Below, piece by piece: positions 8,686 through 17,677 of a stretch of 42,252 bases of DNA. Origin of the DNA: an uncultured Prevotella sp. (lineage in GTDB: Bacteria; Bacteroidota; Bacteroidia; Bacteroidales; Bacteroidaceae); contig OMUH01000163.1 of NCBI GenBank assembly GCA_900314195.1, positions 1 through 42,252 on the forward strand. Direction: 5' to 3'. Positions within the stretch are counted from its first letter, which is position 1, and each line of letters starts with the position of its first letter. The notes under the pieces were generated by a model, which saw only the letters and a list, made by a program, of their open reading frames with translations, was not told the origin of the DNA and ran no database searches. The position numbers and the translations under genes were made by a program.

Positions 8686-9789
8686 ATGAAATATTTCTGG
8701 ATAATACTTTTCCTTGTCATTCTGCTGTTAGAACTGACATACGCCATGTACCGCACATGGGTTATTCTGCCGTCCACCGTAACAGTGAAACGGTGCGTTA
8801 TGATATGCATGGCACTGTGCATGCTGCTTTTCTTCCTTAACTTCTTCGTCAGCGACAAACTGCCTTGGACGGCGGCAGTGACGATGTATGAGGCAGGCAA
8901 TTCCACATTATTTATATTACTGTATCTCGTGATACTCTATGCCGTGCTTGATTTATGCAGGCTTGTCGGCATTGTGCCGGATTCATTCATGCAGTCGAGC
9001 ATGAGGGGTACGGTATTCGTGGCTGTGGTTATGGTCTGCGTGTTCACATACGGCTACTTCAATTACATGCACAAGCAGCGCGTAGAATTAAATGTGACCA
9101 CAGACAAGCCACTGGCCAGACCACTGAAGATAGTGATGGTCAGCGACTTGCACCTGGGCTATCACAACAGGATTGACGAGTTTGACAGATGGATTAAGCT
9201 CATAAACGCTGAAAAGCCGGACATGGTGCTCATCGGCGGCGACATCATCGACGGCAGCATACGCGCCGTTCGTCATCAGCCGTTCGCACAGGCCTTCCAC
9301 AAGATAAAAGCACCTGTTTATGCATGTCTCGGCAACCATGAATATATTTCCGGCATCAGAGAAGCCAGGAAATTCTATGCCGATGCGGGCATACACCTGC
9401 TTGTTGACTCGTCGGCAACGGCATGCGGCATAACAGTGACAGGCCGCGACGACCGGTCGAATTTGATGCGGCGGTCGGTGTCTGTGCTGACAGGACTGAC
9501 AGAGAAGAAGGGTCTCTACACCATTCTTCTTGACCATCAGCCTTATAACCTCGACCATTCGGAAGGACTCGTCGACTTTCAGTTCAGCGGACATACGCAC
9601 TACGGACAGATGTGGCCAATAAGCTGGATTGAAGATGCAATATACGAAGATGCCTTCGGACCGCTGAAAAAAAGCAACACAGACTATTATGTTTCAAGCG
9701 GACTGGGCATCTGGGGTGCCAAGTTCCGTGTCGGCACGCGCTCGGAATATGTAGTGCTGACCGTAAAGCCAAAGGAGGCAGCACGATGA
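8686..9789 (+). CDS. Membrane-anchored calcineurin-like metallophosphoesterase
   Basis: The 367-residue protein has about four hydrophobic segments in the first ~127 residues and then a metallophosphoesterase domain. The metal-binding motifs are all present: DLHLGYH (about 154-160), GGDIID (184-189), GNHEY (216-220), DHQP (283-286) and GHTHYGQ (302-308). This matches the YkuE-type family with an added N-terminal membrane part, so the active site is probably held at the membrane. The natural substrate is unknown for most such proteins. The stop overlaps the start of the next gene by four bases (ATGA), so the two are translationally coupled. A TATCTTTG promoter-like box lies immediately before the start, suggesting a very short leader. 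Confidence 0.9.
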   Translation: MKYFWIILFLVILLLELTYAMYRTWVILPSTVTVKRCVMICMALCMLLFFLNFFVSDKLPWTAAVTMYEAGNSTLFILLYLVILYAVLDLCRLVGIVPDSFMQSSMRGTVFVAVVMVCVFTYGYFNYMHKQRVELNVTTDKPLARPLKIVMVSDLHLGYHNRIDEFDRWIKLINAEKPDMVLIGGDIIDGSIRAVRHQPFAQAFHKIKAPVYACLGNHEYISGIREARKFYADAGIHLLVDSSATACGITVTGRDDRSNLMRRSVSVLTGLTEKKGLYTILLDHQPYNLDHSEGLVDFQFSGHTHYGQMWPISWIEDAIYEDAFGPLKKSNTDYYVSSGLGIWGAKFRVGTRSEYVVLTVKPKEAAR

Positions 9790-10457
9790 TTGTCACGACA
9801 GAATGGATGCACCGCAACTTCAGACGCTTCAATACAGAATACTTCGGCGGGAAGATGCCTGTGCCGGCCTTTGCGCTGTCGGGGGCACGCACGCAGCTCG
9901 GCACAATGTCATGCAGAAAAGCATACCGGAGAGGAGTACTGCATGTCTACGACTTCAAGATTACCATGACAACATATTATGACATGACAGACAAAGAGGC
10001 CGAAGACGTGCTGCTACATGAAATGATACATTATATAATAGCCTACACGGGACTGAAAGACACCTCGTCGCACGGCGTCGTGTTCAGGGGCATGGCTGAT
10101 GCCTTAAACCGCAAATACGGCAGGAACATATCAATAAGAACTGATACGCGCGGATGGGCTCTGGCAGAGAAATACCGGCAAAGGGAAGATGAAAAGCTGA
10201 AGGAGCCTGCATTGATAATGCTGATAAAAACCATGGACGGCCGCTGCTTCGCCTCACAGGTCAGTCCGGCGTCATACGGAAGGCTGGAGCACGAGATTAA
10301 ACACATAAAGGAAATTGAAGACCATCGCTGGCTCGTGACAGACGATGCTGCCTACAAGGCTCTGCCGAAGGTGAGAAGTCTGAGAGGTAGAAGAATTACA
10401 AAAGACGATTACAAAAGAATGGCCGATACGCTGGCACCGCTGCACCCGAACCACTGA
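9786..10457 (+). CDS. SprT-like zinc metalloprotease-domain protein
   Basis: The 223-residue protein has the zinc motif HEMIH (78-82) within VLLHEMIHYIIA and a likely third ligand, His96, in SSHGVVFRGM. These are the hallmarks of the SprT/Spartan-like domain. The N-terminus (WMHRNFRRFNTEYFGGKMP) also fits this family. The C-terminal ~80 residues are basic and may be a binding domain. Spartan homologues cleave DNA-protein crosslinks, but the role of the short bacterial SprT-like proteins is not established. Translation probably depends on the upstream phosphoesterase gene (four-base overlap). Confidence 0.88.
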   Translation: MIVTTEWMHRNFRRFNTEYFGGKMPVPAFALSGARTQLGTMSCRKAYRRGVLHVYDFKITMTTYYDMTDKEAEDVLLHEMIHYIIAYTGLKDTSSHGVVFRGMADALNRKYGRNISIRTDTRGWALAEKYRQREDEKLKEPALIMLIKTMDGRCFASQVSPASYGRLEHEIKHIKEIEDHRWLVTDDAAYKALPKVRSLRGRRITKDDYKRMADTLAPLHPNH

Positions 10458-10492
10458 AATGGAATATATATAAAAAATATGCAGGCTATATA

Positions 10493-10523
10493 TTGCATAT
10501 TTAAATAAATATGTTTAATTTTG
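10493..10523 (+). promoter_or_regulatory. Bacteroidota-type promoter for ilvE
   Basis: A -33 element TTG (10493-10495) and a -7 element TAATTTTG (10516-10523) are separated by 20 bases. This gives a leader of about 125 bases before the ATG at 10654. Confidence 0.6.
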
Positions 10524-10653
10524 CACTAAACTATAATCTGAAAACTGATTTTACACTTTAATCTGTAAGCAGATTATTATCATTTTCCGGTTAAAGCGGC
10601 TGAAAAAGCACGAAAGCATAAGGCAGAAAAAACATATTAAAAACATAAACAAT

Positions 10654-11670
10654 ATGAAAGACTTAGATTGGGCTAATCTTAGTTTCGGTTATCGCAAGAC
10701 CGATTACAATGTAAGGTGTTATTATCGTGACGGCAAATGGGGAGAGATAGAGGTATGCTCTGAGGAGTATATCAACATGCACATGGCTGCCACATGTCTG
10801 CACTACGGACAGGAGGCTTTTGAAGGACTGAAGGCATACCGCTGTCCTGACGGCAAGGTGCGCATATTCCGCGTGAAAGACAACGCTGCACGTCTGCAGA
10901 GCACTTGCGACGGTATCGTTATGCCGAAAGTTCCTACAGAAATGTTTGAAGAAATGGTCAAGAAAGTCGTAAGGCTTAACCAGGATTACATACCGACATA
11001 CGAGAGCGGCGCTACGCTTTACATTCGTCCGCTGCTCATCGGCATAAGCCCGCAGGTGGGCGTTCACCCGTCAAAAGACTATCTGTTCCTTATCTTCGTA
11101 ACCCCGGTAGGACCATATTTCAAGGGCGGGTTCGCCTGCAACAAATATGCCATCGTACGTTCATGGGACCGCTCTGCCCCACTCGGCACCGGTATCTATA
11201 AGGTGGGCGGCAACTACGCTGCATCACTGCAGGCTCACATGTTCGCAGCATCAAAAGGCTACGGCTCAGAGTTCTACCTCGACGCGAAAGAGAAGAAATA
11301 TGTTGATGAATGCGGCGCTGCAAACTTCTTCGGAATAAAGAACAACACATACGTAACGCCGAAGAGCACATCAATTCTGCCGTCAATAACCAACAAGAGC
11401 CTCATGCAGATAGCTGAAGACCTCGGCCTGAAGGTTGAGCGCAGACAGATACCAGTGACAGAGCTGAGCAGCTTTGAAGAAGCCGGAGCATGCGGCACGG
11501 CGGCCGTTATAAGTCCTATCTCTGAGCTCGATGACCTCGACACCGGCGAGAAATACACCTTCGGCGACAAGCCGGGACCATGGTCAACGAAGCTGTATGA
11601 GACACTTCGCGGTATACAGTACGGCACCGTGGAGGACAAGCACGGATGGACTACCGTTGTCATTGACTGA
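10654..11670 (+). CDS. ilvE: Branched-chain amino acid aminotransferase
   Basis: The 338-residue protein is a class IV PLP-dependent aminotransferase. It contains LHYGQEAFEGLKAYR (substrate-side loop), RPLLIGISPQVGV, the PLP lysine Lys183 in GIYKVGGNYAAS, YVDECGAANFF and EEAGACGTAAVISPI. It transfers amino groups between glutamate and the 2-oxo acids of leucine, isoleucine and valine in the cytoplasm. It matches the fused-length (about 340 residue) bacterial type. It has its own promoter and is followed by a terminator, so it is probably a single-gene unit. Confidence 0.96.
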   Translation: MKDLDWANLSFGYRKTDYNVRCYYRDGKWGEIEVCSEEYINMHMAATCLHYGQEAFEGLKAYRCPDGKVRIFRVKDNAARLQSTCDGIVMPKVPTEMFEEMVKKVVRLNQDYIPTYESGATLYIRPLLIGISPQVGVHPSKDYLFLIFVTPVGPYFKGGFACNKYAIVRSWDRSAPLGTGIYKVGGNYAASLQAHMFAASKGYGSEFYLDAKEKKYVDECGAANFFGIKNNTYVTPKSTSILPSITNKSLMQIAEDLGLKVERRQIPVTELSSFEEAGACGTAAVISPISELDDLDTGEKYTFGDKPGPWSTKLYETLRGIQYGTVEDKHGWTTVVID

Positions 11671-11691
11671 AAAACTGAATTTTAATACACA

Positions 11692-11741
11692 AATCAGAAG
11701 GCTGATTTCCCTGACAGGACTTCGGTCTTCTGATTTTTTTT
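11692..11741 (+). terminator. Intrinsic terminator of ilvE
   Basis: The stem AATCAGAAG / CTTCTGATT (11692-11700 with 11727-11735) with a 26-base loop is followed by a run of T. Confidence 0.8.
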
Positions 11742-11742
11742 G

Positions 11743-11750
11743 TACCTTTG
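11743..11750 (+). promoter_or_regulatory. -7 promoter box for trmB
   Basis: TACCTTTG fits the TAnnTTTG consensus and lies immediately after the ilvE terminator, 66 bases before the trmB start. The upstream element is weak (TTCG near 11721). Confidence 0.6.
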
Positions 11751-11816
11751 CAAAACAACCAATAAATAAGACCAATAAACAAAAAAAACTGCACTCTTTT
11801 ACACAAATAACAAGAC

Positions 11817-12587
11817 ATGGGAAAAGGAAAATTAGCCAAGTTTGCCGAGATGGACACCTTTGAGAACGTTTTTCAGTATCCATACTCTGTCGTTGACAAC
11901 GTGCCGTTTGAGATGAAAGGCAAATGGAACGGGATGTATTTTCACAACGACAACCCGATAGTGCTGGAACTGGGATGCGGAAAGGGCGAATATACCGTGG
12001 AACTGGGAAAGCTGTATCCGGACATGAACTTCATAGGCGTTGACATTAAAGGAGCACGCATGTGGACAGGTGCAAAAAGAGCCATTGAAGAGAAACAGAA
12101 GAACGTAGCCTTCCTGCGCACAAACATAGAGATAATCGACCGTTTCTTCGCTGAAGACGAGGTAAGCGAGATATGGCTGACTTTCTCTGACCCGCAGATG
12201 AAAAATCCAAGAAAGAGACTGACGTCGACTTACTTTATGAACAGGTACAGGCATTTCCTGCGCGACAACGGAACGATACATTTAAAAACTGACTCTAACT
12301 TTCTGTTCACATACACCTGCTGCATGGTTGAGGCCAACTGTCTGCCGGTGGTGTTTAAGACCGATGACCTGTATCATGACAACAGCATTGACGAAGAGTC
12401 AAAGAAAATCCTGTCCATACAGACCTACTATGAAAAGATGTGGATTGAACGCGGACTGAACATTAAATATCTGAAGTTCAGGCTGCCGCATGAAGGTGAG
12501 CTGAAAGAACCTGACGTTGAAATAGAACTTGACGATTATCGCTCTTATCACCGGGACAAACGGTCAGGAAAGACAACCGCAAAATAA
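11817..12587 (+). CDS. trmB: tRNA (guanine-N7)-methyltransferase
   Basis: The 256-residue protein has the S-adenosylmethionine site [10 protein letters not shown] (51-60), the acidic end of strand 2 in GVDIKG (74-79) and the TrmB signature around [12 protein letters not shown] (123-134). HLKTD corresponds to the next family block. It methylates G46 in the variable loop of tRNAs to m7G. Spacing to xseB is 108 bases with no terminator seen, so read-through into xseB is possible. Confidence 0.95.
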   Translation: MGKGKLAKFAEMDTFENVFQYPYSVVDNVPFEMKGKWNGMYFHNDNPIVLELGCGKGEYTVELGKLYPDMNFIGVDIKGARMWTGAKRAIEEKQKNVAFLRTNIEIIDRFFAEDEVSEIWLTFSDPQMKNPRKRLTSTYFMNRYRHFLRDNGTIHLKTDSNFLFTYTCCMVEANCLPVVFKTDDLYHDNSIDEESKKILSIQTYYEKMWIERGLNIKYLKFRLPHEGELKEPDVEIELDDYRSYHRDKRSGKTTAK

Positions 12588-12695
12588 AACCGCATTATTT
12601 TGCTGACAAAGTGTAAATAACTTCCGCATTTTTTCAACAGGAAATTGTCCACAAAAAAATAATCTTATTACGATTCTATAAAACAGTATAATAAT

Positions 12696-12908
12696 ATGGA
12701 AACGAACATGAAATATGAAGAAGCTCTGAGACAGCTTGAGGCTATAGTGGAAAAGATGGAAAACGATGAGCTTGACGTTGATGAACTGGGCGTTGAACTG
12801 AAAAGAGCTCAGCAGCTGATAAAACTGTGCAACGCAAAACTGACGAAAACGGACGAAGAAATAAAAAAAATTTTGTCGGCAGAAGACAAAGACAACGCCG
12901 GCGAATAA
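12696..12908 (+). CDS. xseB: Exodeoxyribonuclease VII small subunit
   Basis: The 70-residue acidic helical protein has YEEALRQLEAIVEKMENDEL, the typical XseB N-terminal pattern. It would pair with the large subunit XseA, which is encoded convergently next door (12962-14479) rather than in the same operon. ExoVII degrades single-stranded DNA into oligonucleotides. The start could be at 12696 (METNMKYEEA) or at the inner ATG 12 bases later. Confidence 0.92.
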   Translation: METNMKYEEALRQLEAIVEKMENDELDVDELGVELKRAQQLIKLCNAKLTKTDEEIKKILSAEDKDNAGE

Positions 12909-12932
12909 GTTTCTGTTACATATTACAATGCG

Positions 12933-12970
12933 AATAAGTCAGCCATCTGAGAGAGGCTGACTTATTTTTT
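12933..12970 (+). terminator. Terminator between convergent xseB and xseA
   Basis: The stem AATAAGTCAGCC / GGCTGACTTATT (12933-12944 with 12955-12966) is followed by a T-run on the plus strand. The xseA stop codon (12962-12964) lies inside the right arm, so the two genes share this element tightly. Confidence 0.8.
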
Positions 12971-14479
12971 ATTGCTGCCTACCGTAGAACGGACAGTTCC
13001 CTTATACACCTTTGTTTCAATAACGTCACCCGGCGACAACATAGCAGCGTCTTTAACCACATGTCCGTCTTTGAGCGTTATACTGTAGCCGCGGCGAAGA
13101 ATATTCACCGGATCATATCCTTTCAGCGTAGCTTCTATTATTTGCAGACGACTGCGGCGGCAGGCTGTAATGCTGCGGGCTGCTGACGGAATACGTACAG
13201 CTGCCATACCGATACGGTGACGGCTGTTACCAACTGTTTTCGTAGCCAGTGACGTTATTTTGTCAATCAGCGAGCTGAGCTGCACCTGTCTGTCATTAAC
13301 AAAAACTTCTGCTACAGAACGTATACGGCTGTTAAGGCTGTCGAGAGCATGACGGTTATCTTGAAGAGTAATTCTTACGGCGGAACGCATGCGGCTGTTA
13401 AGGCTGTCGAGGAGAGCTTTCCGGCGAAGACAGGCTGCTGTGACAAGAGACGGTATTCTGTCGGCAGACAGGGCAAGACGCCTGCGTTCTTCAAGAATAC
13501 GCCGCTCAGCATACTGGCGCATGGCTTGCCGCGCAGAATCGATGCGGCGGGCAACATAAAAAAGATTTTCTATGAGAAAAACAGCTGCTGCCGTAGGCGT
13601 TTTGACACTGAGAAAGCTGATCATGTCAAGAATGCTCTCATCGCGCTCATGGCCTATACCCGTTATCACCGGCAACGGGAAGTTGGCCACGTTCTCACCA
13701 AGGGCAAGGGTGTCAAAACCTGAAAGATCACTCGTGGCACCGCCGCCACGAATGATAACAACACAGTCGAAACGGTCTGACGACTCATTAATGGCATTGA
13801 GAGCTGAGATTATGCTGTTTTCAATCTGTTCACCCTGCATGACTGCCGGAAAGAGCGTATAAGAAAAATGAAAGCCGTATTCGTTATTGTCAAGCTGATG
13901 ACAGAAGTCGCCGTAACCGGCAGCAGTGGCACTTGATATGACTGCTATACGCTGGGCAAACAACGGCAGACGAAGGCCTTTCTGAAGCTCGAACACGCCC
14001 TCGGCCTTCAGCCGCCTGACGACCTCACGGCGGCGGCGCGCCAAATCACCAAGCGTATAAGCCGCGTCAATGTCATCGACAATCCATGAGAATCCGTAGT
14101 TGACATGAAACTGCGCATGGACCTTAAGCATAACCTTTTGACCGGTTTGAAGAGGCTGTCCGGTGACATGTTGGAACTTAGGTGCGACAATCTGCCAGAT
14201 ACCGCGCCAGCAGGTTGCCTTGGCACGGGCCACAGGCGTATTGCTGTCAGGCAATTTTTGAACAAGTTCCATGAAGCAATGTCCGTTGTACTCACGCACG
14301 TCAAGCAGTTCTGCCACCACCCAATAGAAGCTGTTGACCTCATCTTCAACTACGTCGCGCACAATGGAATTCAGCTCAAGCAGCGAAAGGCTGTGGCGGC
14401 TGGCACCCGCTGTGTCATAACCGTTGGAAAAGGATGCATGGGTTCCGTCTTCATTAAAAAATAACTGTTCGTTCACCAT
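12962..14479 (-). CDS. xseA: Exodeoxyribonuclease VII large subunit
   Basis: With the start at 14479 the protein has 505 residues. It carries an N-terminal OB-fold region (SLLELNSIVRDVVEDEV onward), a catalytic block with VVIIRGGGATSDLSGFD and the invariant GIGHERDESILD followed by KTPTAAAVF, then a long helical C-terminal part with repeated SLNSR segments. It forms ExoVII with XseB. The frame stays open up to 14536, but the extra residues come from a direct repeat (14472-14519). Several ATG codons in that repeat make the exact start uncertain. It follows the protease gene at 14545-15945 by 8-65 bases and is likely co-transcribed with it. Confidence 0.93.
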   Translation of the reverse strand: MVNEQLFFNEDGTHASFSNGYDTAGASRHSLSLLELNSIVRDVVEDEVNSFYWVVAELLDVREYNGHCFMELVQKLPDSNTPVARAKATCWRGIWQIVAPKFQHVTGQPLQTGQKVMLKVHAQFHVNYGFSWIVDDIDAAYTLGDLARRRREVVRRLKAEGVFELQKGLRLPLFAQRIAVISSATAAGYGDFCHQLDNNEYGFHFSYTLFPAVMQGEQIENSIISALNAINESSDRFDCVVIIRGGGATSDLSGFDTLALGENVANFPLPVITGIGHERDESILDMISFLSVKTPTAAAVFLIENLFYVARRIDSARQAMRQYAERRILEERRRLALSADRIPSLVTAACLRRKALLDSLNSRMRSAVRITLQDNRHALDSLNSRIRSVAEVFVNDRQVQLSSLIDKITSLATKTVGNSRHRIGMAAVRIPSAARSITACRRSRLQIIEATLKGYDPVNILRRGYSITLKDGHVVKDAAMLSPGDVIETKVYKGTVRSTVGSNKK

Positions 14480-14519
14480 ATTCGTCCACCATATTCTTTC
14501 ACCATATTCGTCCACCATA
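14472..14519. repeat. 22-bp direct repeat at the xseA translation start
   Basis: TTCACCATATTCGTCCACCATA occurs at 14472-14493 and again at 14498-14519, a period of 26 bases. On the coding strand each copy contains ATATGGTG start-codon contexts in different frames. This looks like a local tandem duplication of the translation start region. Confidence 0.85.
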
Positions 14520-14544
14520 GGATATTCATAACACACGCAGATGA

Positions 14545-15945
14545 TTATTTCTGCCGTCCTTTCTGATATGCAAGCCAGAAGTCGGGAATACCGTAGCCGT
14601 AAATATTGTCAGGGTTTAGCGAGCGGTTGCCGCTTGATCTGACAAGGTCTATTATCTCTTTTGCTGTTTTGTCGGGCAAAGCCTGCCACAGGCACGCCAC
14701 AAGACCGGCAATAAGCGGCGAAGAGAACGATGTGCCCATGTCGCTGATTATGCTGCCGCGCCCCGAGAGAACAGCCACAGGACTGCCGAAGGCCATCACG
14801 TCGGGCTTGACACGGCCGTCGGCGGTAGGACCGATAGATGAGAACGGAGCATTCACGCCGTTCATGTTTACAGCACCGACGGTGAGGATGTCCTTGGCAT
14901 CAGCCGGGAAGTTTATCTTCTTCCACGTGCCCATGCCGTCATTGCCGGCCGAGTTAACAACAACGATGCCCTTTCCGGCCATCATCGAGGCCGTGTGTGA
15001 GATGAGTGTCTGCTCGCCGTCCTGCTGTATGTAAAGGTGCGACATTGACTTGTCATCAAAGTCATGATAGCCAAGCGAGGAGTTGACAATGTCAACGCCA
15101 AGCGAATCGGCATACTCGGCAGCCTCTGCCCAATAATCCTCTTCAACAAGATTTTCAGTACGCTCATCCTCACACCTCACAAGAACGTAGGTAGCCTCGG
15201 GCGCCGTACCGATGTAAAAGCCCGGCTCGTTGACGGCCATTGCCGAGAGCACCATGGTGCCGTGGTCCATCTCCTGAAAGATGTCATTTGACGGTGGATA
15301 GACAAAGTCACGCAGTCCGCCGAGCTTTATGTTGTGGAGAGCCGGTATGCGGTCGGCATTCATGAATCCACCGTCAAATACCGCTATCATTTTGCCGCCG
15401 CCCTTGAAACCGACGTTGTGCAGGTCGTCGCCGTGAAGGCTCTCTATCTGCTTCTCAGTAGCGCCGTAAGCATTGTTATAGGTCTCTGACCATTCGTTAA
15501 GACTCTTCATGTAATTGGTGCGGCGCCGCTCGTCTATGGAGTCGGGAGCAGTCATCACCTTCATGCGGTAGCGTATGAAAGGCAGGCCGTCGAGTTTGCG
15601 GAGCGCACGCTGGGTGTGCACTCTCACAAGCACGGTGTTGTTCCATTTGCTCATGCCGATGACTTCTATTCCTTTGTCGCGGATGGCCTGTACGTAGGCC
15701 GGTGTAACGGGAAGGTCGGTGGAATCAAGGGCCAGATGCTGGGCCTGACGGCGTGCAATGGAGCGCGGCGAAAGAAACTGCTGCGGGTTCTGAAGCGTAT
15801 ATGGTGAATGCTGCTTGTCTTTCAGTCCGATACGGTAAATAAGGCATTTGCCGCCCGGATAGGCTATCTTTGTAACCTTGGTCACTCGCGCATGAAACGG
15901 CAGTGCCGAAACAAACAGCAATATAATAAGAATAGTTCTCAGCAT
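14545..15945 (-). CDS. Secreted S8 (subtilisin-like) serine protease
   Basis: I take the start at 15945 (MLRTILIILLFVSALPFHA, a clear signal peptide), giving 466 residues. The open frame extends 67 codons upstream without family support. The catalytic triad is visible: Asp191 in AVFDGGF, His228 in DHGTMVLSAMA and Ser406 in GTSFSSPLIAGL, with the oxyanion Asn in VNSAGNDG. The pro-region (about 20-185) includes SPRSIARRQAQH, seen in related Bacteroidota subtilases. No C-terminal sorting tail is present. It likely acts in the periplasm or outside the cell on unknown protein substrates. xseA lies directly downstream. Confidence 0.93.
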   Translation of the reverse strand: MLRTILIILLFVSALPFHARVTKVTKIAYPGGKCLIYRIGLKDKQHSPYTLQNPQQFLSPRSIARRQAQHLALDSTDLPVTPAYVQAIRDKGIEVIGMSKWNNTVLVRVHTQRALRKLDGLPFIRYRMKVMTAPDSIDERRRTNYMKSLNEWSETYNNAYGATEKQIESLHGDDLHNVGFKGGGKMIAVFDGGFMNADRIPALHNIKLGGLRDFVYPPSNDIFQEMDHGTMVLSAMAVNEPGFYIGTAPEATYVLVRCEDERTENLVEEDYWAEAAEYADSLGVDIVNSSLGYHDFDDKSMSHLYIQQDGEQTLISHTASMMAGKGIVVVNSAGNDGMGTWKKINFPADAKDILTVGAVNMNGVNAPFSSIGPTADGRVKPDVMAFGSPVAVLSGRGSIISDMGTSFSSPLIAGLVACLWQALPDKTAKEIIDLVRSSGNRSLNPDNIYGYGIPDFWLAYQKGRQK

Positions 15946-16192
15946 CGAAGGTTCTGAATAAATATAAGTAATAAGACAGCGAAACATGACAACAACGCAA
16001 GACCAGAGCCAGCTGCAAGGATAACGCGTCATGACATTACGTTCTGACTGATATAGAAACACCACGAAATAAGCCGGGCATACAAATGCATACAATCTGC
16101 GCTGCGACGGGTTATTAAGGCCGGCACAATGACCGGCATTATGCAACAGCCTGCTGCAAAGTTCTGCTGTCTGTAAGTTTTTAGATGTTGTG

Positions 16193-16224
16193 CAAAAGTA
16201 CGCATAAAAAGGTTTAATTACAAA
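16193..16224 (-). promoter_or_regulatory. Promoter of the S8 protease gene
   Basis: On the minus strand TTTG (16221-16224) and TACTTTTG (16193-16200) are separated by exactly 20 bases. The mRNA leader would be about 240 bases long. Confidence 0.65.
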
Positions 16225-16246
16225 TTAATTTGTCCTTATTTTTTGG

Positions 16247-16254
16247 TAACTTTG
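16247..16254 (+). promoter_or_regulatory. -7 box directly before the MATE gene start
   Basis: TAACTTTG ends five bases before the ATG at 16260. If this box is used, transcription would begin at or next to the start codon, giving a leaderless or nearly leaderless mRNA. Confidence 0.5.
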
Positions 16255-16259
16255 CAGCC

Positions 16260-17654
16260 ATGGATAATAAGAAAGCAACTCTTGAGCTGGGCACCAAACC
16301 CGTTGGCGCCCTGCTGTGGCAGTATGCACTGCCGGCAATAATAGCCATGTCGGCAGCTTCTCTATACAACATTGTCGACAGCATCTTTATCGGACAGAAG
16401 TGCGGTCCGCTGGCCATATCAGGACTTACCATCACCTTTCCGCTGATGAACTTCGCAGCAGCATTCGGAGCCGCTGTGGGCGTGGGTGCCTCTACATTCA
16501 TATCTGTAAAGCTCGGACAGAAAGACTATGATATGGCCGAGCATATCCTCGGCAACACCGTAACACTGAACATCATAATCGGCATAGCCGTGTCGGTAGT
16601 GTCACTGCTGTTTCTCGACCCTATTCTTAGAACGTTCGGCGCATCTGACGCCACTCTGCCCTACGCACGCTCATACATGCTCATTATCCTGGGCGGTAAC
16701 GTGTTCTCACACATGTACTTCGGCATGAACGCCGTGCTGAGATCTGCGTCAAAGCCGAAGCAGGCCATGTATGCAACCATATTCACGGTGCTCATGAACA
16801 CGTTTCTCGACTTTCTGTTCATTATCGTGTTCAAATGGAACATTGCCGGGGCGGCATGGGCAACAATTCTGGCTCAGATCATGGCGCTGTGCTGGCAGAT
16901 GAAGCTCTTCAGCGACAAAAGCCAGCTGCTGCACCTGCGACGGGGCATATACAGACTGAAGGCGTCAATAGTGAGGAATATTATGGCCATAGGCATATCG
17001 CCGTTCGCCATGAACGTATGCTCGAGCATTGTGGTGATATTCGTGAACACCCAGCTGGCACACTACGGCGGCGACATGGATATTGCAGCTTATGGAATAT
17101 CAAACAAGGTGGGCACTATCTTTGTCATGTTTGTCATGGGCGTCAACCAGGGCATGCAGCCTATAGCCGGATATAACTACGGCGCACAGAAGCTCGACAG
17201 GATGATGCACGTCGTCAAGCTGTCGGTGATTGCTGCAACAGGAATCATGACCACCGGATGGCTGTGCGCAATGTTCCTGCCTTACTGGTGCAGCCGCATA
17301 TTCACCACAGACCCTACGCTCATCACACTGTCAATAAAGGCCATACGGCTGAACCTGCTTATGTTCCCGATTATCGGCTATCAGATGGTTATAACGAATT
17401 TTTTCCAAAGCATAGGCAAGGTGCGCGTGAGCATTTTTCTGAGCTTGTCGCGCCAGTTGCTGCTGCTGTTACCGATGCTCTATTTCCTGCCGATGATATT
17501 CAATATTGACGGAGTATGGTATGCCATGCCGGGCAGCGACTTTCTCGCTGCAGTGATTGCGGCTGTTGTGATGATACGCTTCATGAACAAATTCAAACGG
17601 CAGCACCGCGAGAACATGATGCGGCAGGCTGCCGGGAACGACATTGACTTATAA
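16260..17654 (+). CDS. MATE family multidrug/cation efflux transporter
   Basis: The 464-residue inner-membrane protein has about 12 hydrophobic segments in two halves. Family features include LWQYALPAIIAMSAASLYNIVDSIFIG at the start (residues 18-44) and the second-half block GVNQGMQPIAGYNYGA. MATE carriers export cationic compounds using Na+ or H+ gradients. I chose the ATG at 16260 (MDNKKATLELG), typical for the Bacteroidota group, over an upstream TTG. The next gene begins 23 bases after the stop, so a small operon is likely. Confidence 0.94.
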   Translation: MDNKKATLELGTKPVGALLWQYALPAIIAMSAASLYNIVDSIFIGQKCGPLAISGLTITFPLMNFAAAFGAAVGVGASTFISVKLGQKDYDMAEHILGNTVTLNIIIGIAVSVVSLLFLDPILRTFGASDATLPYARSYMLIILGGNVFSHMYFGMNAVLRSASKPKQAMYATIFTVLMNTFLDFLFIIVFKWNIAGAAWATILAQIMALCWQMKLFSDKSQLLHLRRGIYRLKASIVRNIMAIGISPFAMNVCSSIVVIFVNTQLAHYGGDMDIAAYGISNKVGTIFVMFVMGVNQGMQPIAGYNYGAQKLDRMMHVVKLSVIAATGIMTTGWLCAMFLPYWCSRIFTTDPTLITLSIKAIRLNLLMFPIIGYQMVITNFFQSIGKVRVSIFLSLSRQLLLLLPMLYFLPMIFNIDGVWYAMPGSDFLAAVIAAVVMIRFMNKFKRQHRENMMRQAAGNDIDL

Positions 17655-17677
17655 GAAAAACTAAAAACATAAAGACT

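Noticed and set aside
15946-16146. 67-codon N-terminal extension of the S8 protease
   Set aside because: The ATG at 15945 opens a clear signal peptide and a promoter match lies at 16193-16224; the extension has no family support.
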